Part shown: positions 42,160 to 50,213 of the stretch, piece by piece
Layout of the letters: each line of letters opens with the position of its first letter
Position numbering within the stretch: the first letter of the stretch is position 1
Origin: Caulobacteraceae bacterium UBA3198
GTDB taxonomy: Bacteria > Pseudomonadota > Alphaproteobacteria > Caulobacterales > Caulobacteraceae
NCBI GenBank assembly: GCA_002363865.1
Contig: DEWY01000015.1
Location: forward strand, 124,001 to 188,000
Length of the DNA: 64,000 nt
Direction of reading: 5' to 3'
Translations under genes and position numbers: made by a program
Notes under the pieces: generated by a model
Seen by the model: only the letters and a program-made list of their open reading frames with translations
Told to the model about the DNA's origin: nothing
Databases searched by the model: none

Positions 42160-42438
42160 TCAGCTGTTGACGGCGTCCTTGAGGGCTTTGGCCGGCTGGA
42201 ACGACACCTTCTTGGAGGCGGCGATCTGGACGGCTTCGCCAGTCTGGGGGTTGCGGCCCGTGCGCGCCGGCTTGTTCTGCACCTTGAACTTGCCGAAGCC
42301 CGGCAGGGACACTTCCTCGCCGCTGATGGCGGCGTCGCGGATCGCAGCGAAAACGCCGTCCACGATCTGCTTGGCCTGCGCCTTGGTCAGCTTGTCGTCG
42401 GCCGCGGCGACGCGATCGATGATGTCGGAGGTGTTCAT
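42160..42438 (-). CDS. hup: HU family DNA-binding protein
   Basis: A 92-residue nucleoid protein with N-terminal helices (MNTSDIIDRVAAADDKLTKA shown in part), the GEEVSLPGFGKFKV strand and the DNA-intercalating arm RTGRNPQTGEAVQI, whose apex proline is kept. It binds and bends DNA non-specifically as a dimer. A strong terminator follows, and the 189-base upstream gap, shared with the divergent LOG-family gene, should hold its promoter. Confidence 0.96.
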   Translation of the reverse strand: MNTSDIIDRVAAADDKLTKAQAKQIVDGVFAAIRDAAISGEEVSLPGFGKFKVQNKPARTGRNPQTGEAVQIAASKKVSFQPAKALKDAVNS

Positions 42439-42539
42439 GGATGGCTCCAGGTTGGGAATCAGCTTTCGACACTGCCAAGGGTGGGCGCCGGTGTCACCTG
42501 AGCAAATGGTCCAATCGCCGCCGATTCAAGGGAATTTTG

Positions 42540-42552
42540 CACCCTTAGGGTG
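42540..42552. promoter_or_regulatory. 13-bp perfect palindrome in the HU/LOG intergenic region
   Basis: CACCCTTAGGGTG is perfectly symmetric around its central T. It lies in the divergent promoter region, about 100 bases from the HU start and 75 bases from the LOG start. A protein-binding site is a reasonable inference. Confidence 0.4.
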
Positions 42553-42568
42553 AACGGCGGTACACGAT

Positions 42569-42596
42569 GTCCACCTGACATCGGGCTCAGGTGGAC
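42569..42596. promoter_or_regulatory. Perfect 10-bp inverted repeat upstream of the LOG gene
   Basis: GTCCACCTGA (42569-42578) and TCAGGTGGAC (42587-42596) are separated by 8 bases and end 31 bases before the ATG. It may be an operator or, once transcribed, a strong hairpin in the leader. No T-run follows, so it is not an intrinsic terminator. Confidence 0.5.
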
Positions 42597-42627
42597 CCAC
42601 ACACACGACTCCAGGCAGGTTCAGCCT

Positions 42628-43398
42628 ATGCCGCAGACGCCAGACTCCCCCCCAGACTCCGCCGCCCAACTCGCCTCCCCCTCCTACCGGCTGGCCGCCC
42701 TGGACCAGGAATTCCTGCTGGGGGACTCCATGCGCGGGGTTCGGTTTCTGTTGGAATATGCGAAGGCCGAAGCGGCGCTTCGGCAATGGGGCGTGGAGTC
42801 GACCATCGTCGTTTTCGGCAGCGCCCGGGTCGCCCCCGACGGCCCTGGTCGCCAGGCTCACTGGTACGAGACCGCCCGCGGTTTCGGCCGCCTGGCCTCT
42901 CAGCGGGGCGGCGCGCTACGCAACGGGGGCGAAGGCCGACACAATGTGATCGCCACAGGCGGCGGTCCTGGGATCATGGAGGCGGCCAATCGAGGCGCAC
43001 AGGAGGTCGGCGCCCCCTCCATCGGCTTCAACATCACCCTGCCCCATGAGCAGACGCCCAACGCCTATTCGACGCCTGAGCTGACCTTCCAGTTCCATTA
43101 TTTCGCCATGCGAAAGATGCACCTGGCCATGCGGGCGAGCGCCCTGGTCATTTTCCCCGGCGGCTTTGGGACGCTGGATGAACTGTTTGAGCTGCTGACT
43201 CTGCGCCAAACCCAAAAGAGCCCGCCGATCCCGATCGTGCTGTGCGATCAGGCCTACTGGTCCCAGGTCATCAATTTCCAGGCCCTGGCTGATCAGGGGA
43301 TGATTTCGCCGCAGGATCTGAGCCTGTTTGGCTATGCTGACACGCCATTGGAAATCTGGGAGTCGCTGGAGTCCCGCGGTCTTCATGCCGTTGACTGA
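42628..43398 (+). CDS. LOG family protein (TIGR00730, nucleotide phosphoribohydrolase type)
   Basis: This 256-residue Rossmann-like protein has the LOG signatures GGGPGIMEAANRGA and PGGFGTLDELFE. Family members cleave cytokinin riboside 5'-monophosphate or AMP/GMP-type nucleotides to the free base and ribose phosphate. An N-terminal stretch of about 35 residues rich in Pro and Ser precedes the core, so an internal Met (MRGVRFLL, about residue 35) is an alternative start. It diverges from HU and is preceded by a perfect inverted repeat. Confidence 0.88.
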   Translation: MPQTPDSPPDSAAQLASPSYRLAALDQEFLLGDSMRGVRFLLEYAKAEAALRQWGVESTIVVFGSARVAPDGPGRQAHWYETARGFGRLASQRGGALRNGGEGRHNVIATGGGPGIMEAANRGAQEVGAPSIGFNITLPHEQTPNAYSTPELTFQFHYFAMRKMHLAMRASALVIFPGGFGTLDELFELLTLRQTQKSPPIPIVLCDQAYWSQVINFQALADQGMISPQDLSLFGYADTPLEIWESLESRGLHAVD

Positions 43399-43485
43399 CC
43401 GTCAGGCGCTGACGGCCGACCTGGTCGCCACAGTAGCGCCATGGTTTCGCCTCAACCTCTCGGCGTGCCAGAGGAGGCCAGTGGC

Positions 43486-44022
43486 ATGCGCGCCGTTTCG
43501 AGTCTGATCCTGGCTATTGGCCTGGGGCTCACCCCCACCCTCGCCCCCCCGGCCCTTGCGGGCCAAGGCGAAGCCCCAACGACAGCCGCCGCCGCAGGCC
43601 CTCAGGTCACTGTGCGGTTGAGCCCTGCCCTGCGCGAAAATGCAGCGGAGACCTACGGCCTGGCGGAGGTCGAGGCGCAGGCTGAGCGACTTAGGACCCT
43701 GGTCACCGAAGATCTGGAGCAGATGGGTGTGATGGCCGGCGGTCGGGTCGACCTCGTCCTGCTCGACCTCAAGCCCAGTCGGCCGACCCGCCAGGAAATG
43801 CTCGCGCGCCCGGGGCTATCCTTCCGCAGCGCCGCCCTCGGCGGCGCCCGTATCGAAGGCAAGATGACCACCTTCGACGGCAAGGTCACGCCATTGAGTT
43901 TCAGTTGGTTTGCGTCCGATCTCGCGGACTCTCGGCGCCAGGCTGTGTGGGGCGACGCCCAATGGGCGTTTGAGCGGTTCAGCCATCGGCTCAGCCGCGG
44001 ACAGCTCTACGCCCTGCGCTGA
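43486..44022 (+). CDS. Secreted hypothetical protein
   Basis: The 178-residue product has a cleavable signal peptide ending ALAGQ (about residue 27), an Ala-rich linker, then a compact domain with VTVRLSPALRENAAETYGL, VDLVLLDLKPSRPTR and WGDAQWAFERFSHRL. GAGGAGG lies 9 bases before the ATG at 43486. It is probably periplasmic. I do not recognise the family; the short beta strands and conserved DLKPSRPT look like a DUF found in alphaproteobacteria. Confidence 0.75.
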   Translation: MRAVSSLILAIGLGLTPTLAPPALAGQGEAPTTAAAAGPQVTVRLSPALRENAAETYGLAEVEAQAERLRTLVTEDLEQMGVMAGGRVDLVLLDLKPSRPTRQEMLARPGLSFRSAALGGARIEGKMTTFDGKVTPLSFSWFASDLADSRRQAVWGDAQWAFERFSHRLSRGQLYALR

Positions 44023-44089
44023 CCCAGGCTTGCCATGCGCCGCGGCGCGGGGTCAGATCGCGCGCCTATAGTTCCAGTGAGATTTTCCC

Positions 44090-45493
44090 ATGTCGTCTGA
44101 GCGCCGCTCGAGCTGGACCCTGGCGGCGCTGGCCGCCCCCTGCCTGCCCCTGGCGGGGCTTGGCCTGCCCTTGGTCGTCTATCTCCCAGAGTTCTATGCG
44201 AACGAGTTGGGGCTGAGCCTGTCCGCTGTCGGGGCGGCGTTCATGGGCGTCCGTCTGCTCGACATCGCCTTTGACCCGTTCATCGGCGGAATCATGGACA
44301 AGACCCGGACCCGCTATGGCCGCTTCAGGCTGTGGTTCGGGATCGGCATCCCGATCCTGATGCTGGCGGCCTATATGCTGTTTATGGCCAGGCCGGGCGT
44401 CAGCGCAGGCTATCTGTGGCTCTGGCTGCTGGTCATTTATGGCGGCTTCTCCATCGCCACCCTGGCCCACCTATCCTGGGGCTCGGTCCTGTCGCCCGGC
44501 TATGACGAGCGATCGCGGATCTATTCCTGGTGGCAGGGCGGCAATGTGGTGGGCATGATCCTGGTCCTCACCCTGCCCCCGCTTCTGGGCCTGCTGGGCG
44601 TGCCAGGTCACGCCCTGGGGGTGGAGGCCATGGGCTGGTTCATCATCCTGCTCCTGCCGCTGACTGGCCTGTTGGCGCTCTGGAAGGTGCCCGAGCCCTT
44701 CATCGTCCGGCCTCAGCAGCGCTCTGGCCTGCGGGAGTATCTGGGCCTCTTCAAGCGCAACAGCGTTCGACGCCTGCTGGCCGCCGACCTCGCCATCGGC
44801 ACGGGGCCAGCGATCACCGGCGCCCTGTTCTTCTTCTATTTCGAGCGCATCAAGGCCTTCGACAAGGCCGAGGCCGGCGGCCTGCTGCTGGTCTATTTCA
44901 TCGGCGGCCTGGTCGGCGGCCCCATCTGGACGCGGCTCTCCTACAAGATGGGCAAGCACCGCGCCCTGGCCGTATCGACGGCATTCTATGCGATCGTCAC
45001 CGCCGGCGCCCTGGTCATCCCGCCTGGCGCCTGGCTGATTGCTGCGGGCCTGATGTTCCTGATTGGCCTGCCCTTCTCGGCTGGCCCCTTCCTGCTGCGG
45101 GCGATGATGGCCGATGTAGGCGATGAGGAGCGGCTGGAGTCCGGCGCCGACCGGACGGGGCTGCTTTACGCCCTGTTGAGCGGGACGGTGAAGATCGGCT
45201 CGGCCGCCGCCATCGGCATTACCTATGTGGGGCTCGATCTGGTGGGTTTTGAAGCCCGCGCGGCGGATTCGACCTCGGGCCTGGTGGGTCTGCAGGTGAT
45301 GTTCCTGGCCGCGCCGGCGGTTCTTTCGCTGCTGGCGGGCTGGATCATCATGAACTATCCCCTCAACGCCGAGCGACACGCGGTCATCCGCAGCGCTCTT
45401 GAAGCCCGGGATCTGGCGGAAGCCGCGCCGGAATTTGGCGCCCAGCCGAAGACTTCTGAGGAAATCCATGCCGTCACCCGCCCCGCCCAGTGA
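44090..45493 (+). CDS. GPH-type MFS symporter (MFS_2)
   Basis: The 467-residue transporter has 12 membrane segments and the glycoside-pentoside-hexuronide:cation motif GVRLLDIAFDPFIGGIMDKTRTRYGRFR (its parts lie near residues 55-80), including the Asp pair used for cation binding in MelB. Substrates in this family are sugars and related compounds. The soluble C-terminal tail (about 430-467) overlaps the mazG start by 26 bases. No sugar catabolic gene is nearby. Confidence 0.87.
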   Translation: MSSERRSSWTLAALAAPCLPLAGLGLPLVVYLPEFYANELGLSLSAVGAAFMGVRLLDIAFDPFIGGIMDKTRTRYGRFRLWFGIGIPILMLAAYMLFMARPGVSAGYLWLWLLVIYGGFSIATLAHLSWGSVLSPGYDERSRIYSWWQGGNVVGMILVLTLPPLLGLLGVPGHALGVEAMGWFIILLLPLTGLLALWKVPEPFIVRPQQRSGLREYLGLFKRNSVRRLLAADLAIGTGPAITGALFFFYFERIKAFDKAEAGGLLLVYFIGGLVGGPIWTRLSYKMGKHRALAVSTAFYAIVTAGALVIPPGAWLIAAGLMFLIGLPFSAGPFLLRAMMADVGDEERLESGADRTGLLYALLSGTVKIGSAAAIGITYVGLDLVGFEARAADSTSGLVGLQVMFLAAPAVLSLLAGWIIMNYPLNAERHAVIRSALEARDLAEAAPEFGAQPKTSEEIHAVTRPAQ

Positions 45494-46280
45494 TCTTCCG
45501 CCTCTGGAGCGCCTGCTGGCCATCATGGCCCGGCTGCGCGACCCGCAGGAGGGCTGCCCGTGGGACCTGGCGCAGAGCTTCGCCACCATCGCCCCCTATA
45601 CGGTGGAAGAGGCCTATGAAGTGGCCGACGCCATTGAGCGGAACGACCTCGGGGATCTGAAGGAAGAGCTGGGCGACCTCCTGCTGCAGGTGGTGTTCCA
45701 CGCTCGCATCGCGCAGGAGCAGGGCGCGTTTGGCTTCGAGGACGTGGTCCAGGCGATCAACGACAAGATGATCCGCCGCCACCCCCATGTGTTCGGTGAC
45801 GAGAGCTGCGCCACTGGCGAAGCGCAGACGGCGGCCTGGGAGGCCATGAAGGCGCAGGAGCGCGCCGGTAAGGGCCGCGCTCAGAGCCTCCTGGACGACG
45901 TGCCCGCCGGTCTCCCGGCCATGACCCGGGCCGTGAAGCTGACCAAGCGCGCCGCCCGGGTGGGTTTCGACTGGCCGGAGGTGTCCTTTGTGCTGGAAAA
46001 GCTGCGCGAGGAGATCGGCGAGATGGAGGCCGAGATCGAGGCGGGCGACAAGGACGCCCTGCGCGGCGAGATCGGCGACGTCCTGTTCGTTATGGCCAAT
46101 CTTGCCCGCAAGCTGGACATCGAGCCCGAGGACGCCCTGCGCGCCACCAACGCCAAGTTCGCCCGCCGCTTCCAGTTCATCGAAGCCGCCCTCGCCGAAC
46201 GCGGCCGGACCGCTGAGCAGTCCGACCTCGCCGAGATGGACGCTCTGTGGGATGCGGCCAAGGCCGCCGAGCGCGCCTAG
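45468..46280 (+). CDS. mazG: Nucleoside triphosphate pyrophosphohydrolase MazG
   Basis: The 270-residue protein has two MazG domains. The first (about 20-110) begins LLAIMARLRDPQEGCPWD and holds the EExxE metal motif in YTVEEAYEVADAIE and LKEELGDLL. The second (about 160-250) holds EEIGEMEAEIEAG and GEIGDVLFVMAN. It hydrolyses (d)NTPs, cleansing oxidised or stress nucleotides. It overlaps the MFS gene by 26 bases and converges on hflX with a 4-base overlap. Confidence 0.94.
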   Translation: MPSPAPPSDLPPLERLLAIMARLRDPQEGCPWDLAQSFATIAPYTVEEAYEVADAIERNDLGDLKEELGDLLLQVVFHARIAQEQGAFGFEDVVQAINDKMIRRHPHVFGDESCATGEAQTAAWEAMKAQERAGKGRAQSLLDDVPAGLPAMTRAVKLTKRAARVGFDWPEVSFVLEKLREEIGEMEAEIEAGDKDALRGEIGDVLFVMANLARKLDIEPEDALRATNAKFARRFQFIEAALAERGRTAEQSDLAEMDALWDAAKAAERA

Positions 46281-47614
46281 AGGTCGTCCGCCCCATGTGA
46301 GACGGCGCCCAGGTCAATCCTGGGGAAGAGCTGTTCGAACTGTCCGAGGGCTTTAGGCGTCAGTCGAACGGCCATGCGGACGGCGCCATCATCCTCAGTG
46401 TGACGGTCAATCACCCGACCGTTCTGATAGAGCCAGGCTATCGCGGCCCCCTCCCCGGCTGGCAGAAGAGCCTCAACCGCCGGGGACTCGTCCACCAGAC
46501 TGGCGACCGCCAGCAGCAGGGGCGTAACCCCCTCGCCGGTCACCGCCGAGACGAGCAGGGCGGGCGGATGGGCGCGGCGGGCGTCGCCCTCCAGCATCGG
46601 CCGGTCCTCTTCCGGTGTCAGGTCGATCTTGTTCCAGACCTCCAGCACCCGGCGTTCATCCATGTCGACGCCTAGACGCTCCAGCACCTCACGGACATCG
46701 GCCGCCTCGGCCGCGCTCTCTGGGCTGGCGATATCGCGGACGTGCAGGATGACGTCGGCTTCCTTGACCTCCTCAAGGGTGGCCCGGAAGGCCTCCACCA
46801 GTTCGTGCGGCAGGTCGGAGATGAAGCCCACCGTGTCCGACAGGATGGCCGGACGACCGTCGGGCAGGTTCAGCATCCGCAGGGTCGGATCGAGGGTGGC
46901 GAACAGCATGTCCTCGGCCATGACCTTGGAGTCGGTCAGGCGGTTGAACAGGGTGGATTTGCCGGCGTTGGTGTAGCCGACCAGCGCCACCACCGGATAG
47001 GGACGGCGCTTGCGGGCCGACCTCTGCAGGGTGCGGGTGCGGCGAACCTCCACCAGCTCCTTTTTCAGCCGGCCGATCTTCTCGGCCAGCAGGCGGCGGT
47101 CGGTCTCGATCTGGGTTTCGCCAGGACCGCCCATGACCCCGAAGCCGCCGCGCTGGCGCTCCAGGTGGGTCCAGGTGCGGACCAGGCGCGAGCGCTCATA
47201 GGAGAGCCTGGCCAGCTCCACCTGCAGCCGGCCTTCCCGCGTGCGGGCGCGCCGGGCGAAGATCTCCAGGATCAGGCCGGTGCGGTCGATGACCTTCACC
47301 TTCCAGGCCTTTTCCAGATTGCGCTGCTGGACCGGGGTCAGGGCGTCGTCGACGACGGCCACATCGATCTCGAGCTCCTCGCAGAGCTCGCCAATCTCGG
47401 CCACCTTGCCCTTACCGAACAGGGTGGCGGGCATGCGCTTGCGCACCGGGGCGACCATGCCGCGGCGGATTTCGAGATCCAGGGCCAGGGCGAGCCCCTC
47501 GGCCTCTTCAAGGCGCGCCTGGGAGGACCGGGCGCCGCCGCGGCCCTCGCGTTCAGGATGGATGATAAGAGCGCCCTGTACGGGCGTCTCATGGTCGATG
47601 GATGGGGAACTCAA
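46277..47614 (-). CDS. hflX: GTPase HflX
   Basis: This 445-residue GTPase binds and splits ribosomes under stress. An N-terminal HflX domain with VDDALTPVQQRNLEKAWKVKVIDRTGLILEIF precedes the coiled linker (LERQRGGFGVMGGPGETQIE), and then the G domain with G1 GYTNAGKST (about 213), DTVGFI and NKID. It starts at TTG 47614, which overlaps the hfq TGA (TTGA). The next Met is deep in the domain. It is the last gene of the ntr-hfq-hflX run. Confidence 0.93.
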   Translation of the reverse strand: MSSPSIDHETPVQGALIIHPEREGRGGARSSQARLEEAEGLALALDLEIRRGMVAPVRKRMPATLFGKGKVAEIGELCEELEIDVAVVDDALTPVQQRNLEKAWKVKVIDRTGLILEIFARRARTREGRLQVELARLSYERSRLVRTWTHLERQRGGFGVMGGPGETQIETDRRLLAEKIGRLKKELVEVRRTRTLQRSARKRRPYPVVALVGYTNAGKSTLFNRLTDSKVMAEDMLFATLDPTLRMLNLPDGRPAILSDTVGFISDLPHELVEAFRATLEEVKEADVILHVRDIASPESAAEAADVREVLERLGVDMDERRVLEVWNKIDLTPEEDRPMLEGDARRAHPPALLVSAVTGEGVTPLLLAVASLVDESPAVEALLPAGEGAAIAWLYQNGRVIDRHTEDDGAVRMAVRLTPKALGQFEQLFPRIDLGAVSHGADDL

Positions 47615-47856
47615 TCGGTCTCGTCTTCCGCCGGCTCGTACAGCTGGACGGGCTGGGCCGGCATAATGGTGGAGATGGCGTGTTTATAGACCAGCTGCGA
47701 CTGGCCATCGCGGCGCAGGAGCACGCAGAAATTGTCGAACCAGCTGACCACGCCCTGCAGCTTGACGCCGTTGACGAGAAAGATGGTCAGGGGGGTCTTG
47801 GCCTTGCGGACGCTGTTGAGGAAGGTGTCCTGCAGGTTCTGCTTTTTTTCGCTCAT
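47611..47856 (-). CDS. hfq: RNA chaperone Hfq
   Basis: The 81-residue Sm-like protein has the expected NLQDTFLNSVRKAKTPLTIFLVNG and FVNG-type Sm1 elements (here FLVNGVKLQG) and the Sm2 motif YKHAIST. It forms a hexamer that helps small RNAs pair with mRNAs. The ATG at 47856 is chosen over a longer frame starting at 47913 because the family begins MSEKKQNLQD. AAAGGG precedes it. It lies 99 bases after dat, so it may have its own promoter, and hflX follows with a TTGA overlap. Confidence 0.96.
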   Translation of the reverse strand: MSEKKQNLQDTFLNSVRKAKTPLTIFLVNGVKLQGVVSWFDNFCVLLRRDGQSQLVYKHAISTIMPAQPVQLYEPAEDETD

Positions 47857-47955
47857 GGCTTTTCGCCCTTTTCTCCGATCGAGGGGCCACGCGCCCCCAC
47901 ACACATAAGGCAAGCTAGTCCAACCTTGAGCCGCCGCGCAATCGCGGTCGGCCGC

Positions 47956-48819
47956 TTAGACGGCGGTCTGCTTCGCCCGCTCGATATAGAGGCTCCGCAG
48001 CCGCTTCGCCACCGGACCCGGCGCTCCGCCGCCGATGGGCTGGCCGTCGATGGTGATCACCGGCAGCACCAGCGACCCGGCGCCGGTGATGAAGGCTTCC
48101 TTCGCCCGAGCTATCTCCTCAGGGGTGAAGGGCCGCTCCTCCACCTTCAGACCGGCCTCGGCGATTACGTCGAGCAGGGTGCGGCGGGTGACGCCGCGCA
48201 GGATGTTGGCCTGGGTGTCGCGGGTGCGCAGCACGCCGTCCCCGTCGAGGATCCAGGCATTGGCCGACGCGCCCTCGGTCACCAGGCCCATCTCATCGAC
48301 GAAGAGGGCCTCCCCCGCCCCCCGCTCCCGGGCGGCCTGACGAGCCAGGACATTGGGGAGCAGGCCCACCGTCTTGATGTCGCAGCGCCCCCAGCGGTTC
48401 TCCGGGGTGGTGATAACGGCGATGCCCTTGGCCGCCTTGGCCTCTGAGGCGGCGCGGTCGAGGCTCTTGGCGGTGATGACGACCGAGGGGCTGAGGTCGC
48501 CGTCCGGAAAGGCGTGGTCGCGGGGCGCCACGCCACGGCTGACTTGCAGGTAGATGAGGCCTTCCCGCACCTGGTTGCGGCGCAACACCTCCCGCAGGAC
48601 GATGGTCAGCGCCGCCCGGGACATAGGCGCGGGGATCCGCAACTCGCCGAGACTGCGGGCCAGGCGGGCGAAATGCCCCTCGGCGTCGGCAAGCTTGCCG
48701 CCAAACACCGACCACACCTCATAGACGGCGTCGGCCAGCTGGTAGCCCCGGTCCTCAATGTGGACGGCGGCGTCGGCGTGCCGCTGATAGCGGCCGTTCA
48801 CATAGGCGATGCGCCCCAT
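47956..48819 (-). CDS. dat: D-amino-acid aminotransferase
   Basis: The 287-residue fold-type IV PLP enzyme has GRIAYVNGRY at the start, the RGYQLADAVYEVWSV segment with the Arg-Tyr pair of D-alanine aminotransferases, YLQVSRGVAPRDHAFP and NILRGVTRRTLLDVI. The pyridoxal Lys lies in KTVGLLPNV. It would interconvert D-alanine and D-glutamate for peptidoglycan. A branched-chain or aminodeoxychorismate lyase-like role is a weaker alternative. It starts 2 bases after the ntrX stop. Confidence 0.85.
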   Translation of the reverse strand: MGRIAYVNGRYQRHADAAVHIEDRGYQLADAVYEVWSVFGGKLADAEGHFARLARSLGELRIPAPMSRAALTIVLREVLRRNQVREGLIYLQVSRGVAPRDHAFPDGDLSPSVVITAKSLDRAASEAKAAKGIAVITTPENRWGRCDIKTVGLLPNVLARQAARERGAGEALFVDEMGLVTEGASANAWILDGDGVLRTRDTQANILRGVTRRTLLDVIAEAGLKVEERPFTPEEIARAKEAFITGAGSLVLPVITIDGQPIGGGAPGPVAKRLRSLYIERAKQTAV

Positions 48820-48821
48820 GG

Positions 48822-50213
48822 CTATTCGACGCCCTCCTCGAGCGCGCGCGCCCCGGACAGGCCGAGGGACTTGAGTTTACGGTGCAGGGCCGAGCGCTCC
48901 ATGCCGATGAAGGCGGCGGTCCGGGAGATGTTGCCCGAGAAGCGCATCATCTGGGCGCTCAGATATTCCCGCTCGAAGGTTTCGCGGGCCTCGCGCAGCG
49001 GCAGGGCGATGATCTTGTCGGCGCCCAGCAGGCCGCCGCCATCGGTGGGCGGGGCGTCGGAGGGCACCATCTCGGCGGTGATGGGCTCCTTGGGGTCGCC
49101 GGAACTCAGGATCAGCATCCGCTCCACCACATTGCGCAGCTGGCGCAGGTTGCCCGGCCACGGCCGGACCTGCAGGGCGCCGATGGCGTCCTCCGACAAC
49201 ACGCGCCGGGGCATGCCGCTGGCCTCGCAGATTCGCTCGATGAAGTTCTCCACCAGCTCGGGGATATCCTCCCGCCGCTCCGACACGCCTGGCACCGCCA
49301 CGGGCACCACGTTCAGGCGATGGAACAGATCCTCACGGAACCGCCCCTCGGCGATCTCTTCCCGCAGGTTGCGGGAGGTCGAGGAGATGACGCGCACATC
49401 CACCTGCACATCGGCGTCGCCGTTCACCCGCCGGAAGCGCTGCTCCACCAGCACGCGCAGGATCCGGCTCTGGGTCTCCCGCGGCATGTCGGCCACCTCA
49501 TCGAGATAGAGGGTGCCGGCATGGGCGCGCTCAAAGACGCCGATCTTGCCAGGACGGCCGCCCTCCCCCTCGACGCCGAACAGCTCCACATCCATCCGCT
49601 CTGGCGTCATGCCCGCGGCGCTGATGGCCACGAACTCGCCCTTGCCCCTGGGGCTTGCCGAATGGATCAGCCGCGCGACGGTCTCCTTGCCCGAACCGGG
49701 CGGTCCAGCGATCAGCACGCGGCTGTTGGCCGCCGCCAGCTTGGCGATCATCTGGCGCAGATGCTGGGCGGGCATGGATTTGCCGATCAGGCCCTCCGGC
49801 ATGATGGCCTGGGTGCGCAGGCGACGGTTTTCCCGGCGCAGATTGGCCGCCTCCAGGGCGCGGTCGACCACCAGCAGCAGCCGGTCGGACTTGAAGGGCT
49901 TTTCCAGGAAGTCGTATGCGCCGCGCTTGATGGCGCTGACGGCGGTTTCGATATTGCCGTGGCCGGAGATCATGACGACAGGCAGATCGGGATCCAGGGA
50001 CTTCAGGAGGTCCAGAAGCTCCAGACCATCCATCCCGCCGCCCTGCATCCAGATGTCCAGGATCAGCAGCGACGGCCGCCTGGCCCGAACGGCGGCGAGC
50101 GCGCTCTCGGAGTCCGAGGCGGTGCGGACCTCATAGCCTTCGTCGGACAGGATTCCGGCCACCAGGTCGCGGATGTCGGCCTCGTCGTCCACCACCAGCA
50201 CGTCAGCGGCCAT
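48822..50213 (-). CDS. ntrX: NtrX response regulator (AAA+ enhancer-binding-like, no GAFTGA)
   Basis: The 463-residue protein has a receiver with Asp53 (LLILDIWMQGGG), an AAA+ domain with Walker A GPPGSGKET (about 169) and LYLDEVAD, and a C-terminal Fis-type HTH (NISRTAAFIGMERSALHRKLKSLG). Where sigma-54 activators carry GAFTGA, this protein reads VEGEGGRPGKIG (about 215-226). That absence is known for alphaproteobacterial NtrX, which then acts as an ordinary DNA-binding regulator. The start overlaps ntrY by 11 bases. Confidence 0.95.
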   Translation of the reverse strand: MAADVLVVDDEADIRDLVAGILSDEGYEVRTASDSESALAAVRARRPSLLILDIWMQGGGMDGLELLDLLKSLDPDLPVVMISGHGNIETAVSAIKRGAYDFLEKPFKSDRLLLVVDRALEAANLRRENRRLRTQAIMPEGLIGKSMPAQHLRQMIAKLAAANSRVLIAGPPGSGKETVARLIHSASPRGKGEFVAISAAGMTPERMDVELFGVEGEGGRPGKIGVFERAHAGTLYLDEVADMPRETQSRILRVLVEQRFRRVNGDADVQVDVRVISSTSRNLREEIAEGRFREDLFHRLNVVPVAVPGVSERREDIPELVENFIERICEASGMPRRVLSEDAIGALQVRPWPGNLRQLRNVVERMLILSSGDPKEPITAEMVPSDAPPTDGGGLLGADKIIALPLREARETFEREYLSAQMMRFSGNISRTAAFIGMERSALHRKLKSLGLSGARALEEGVE

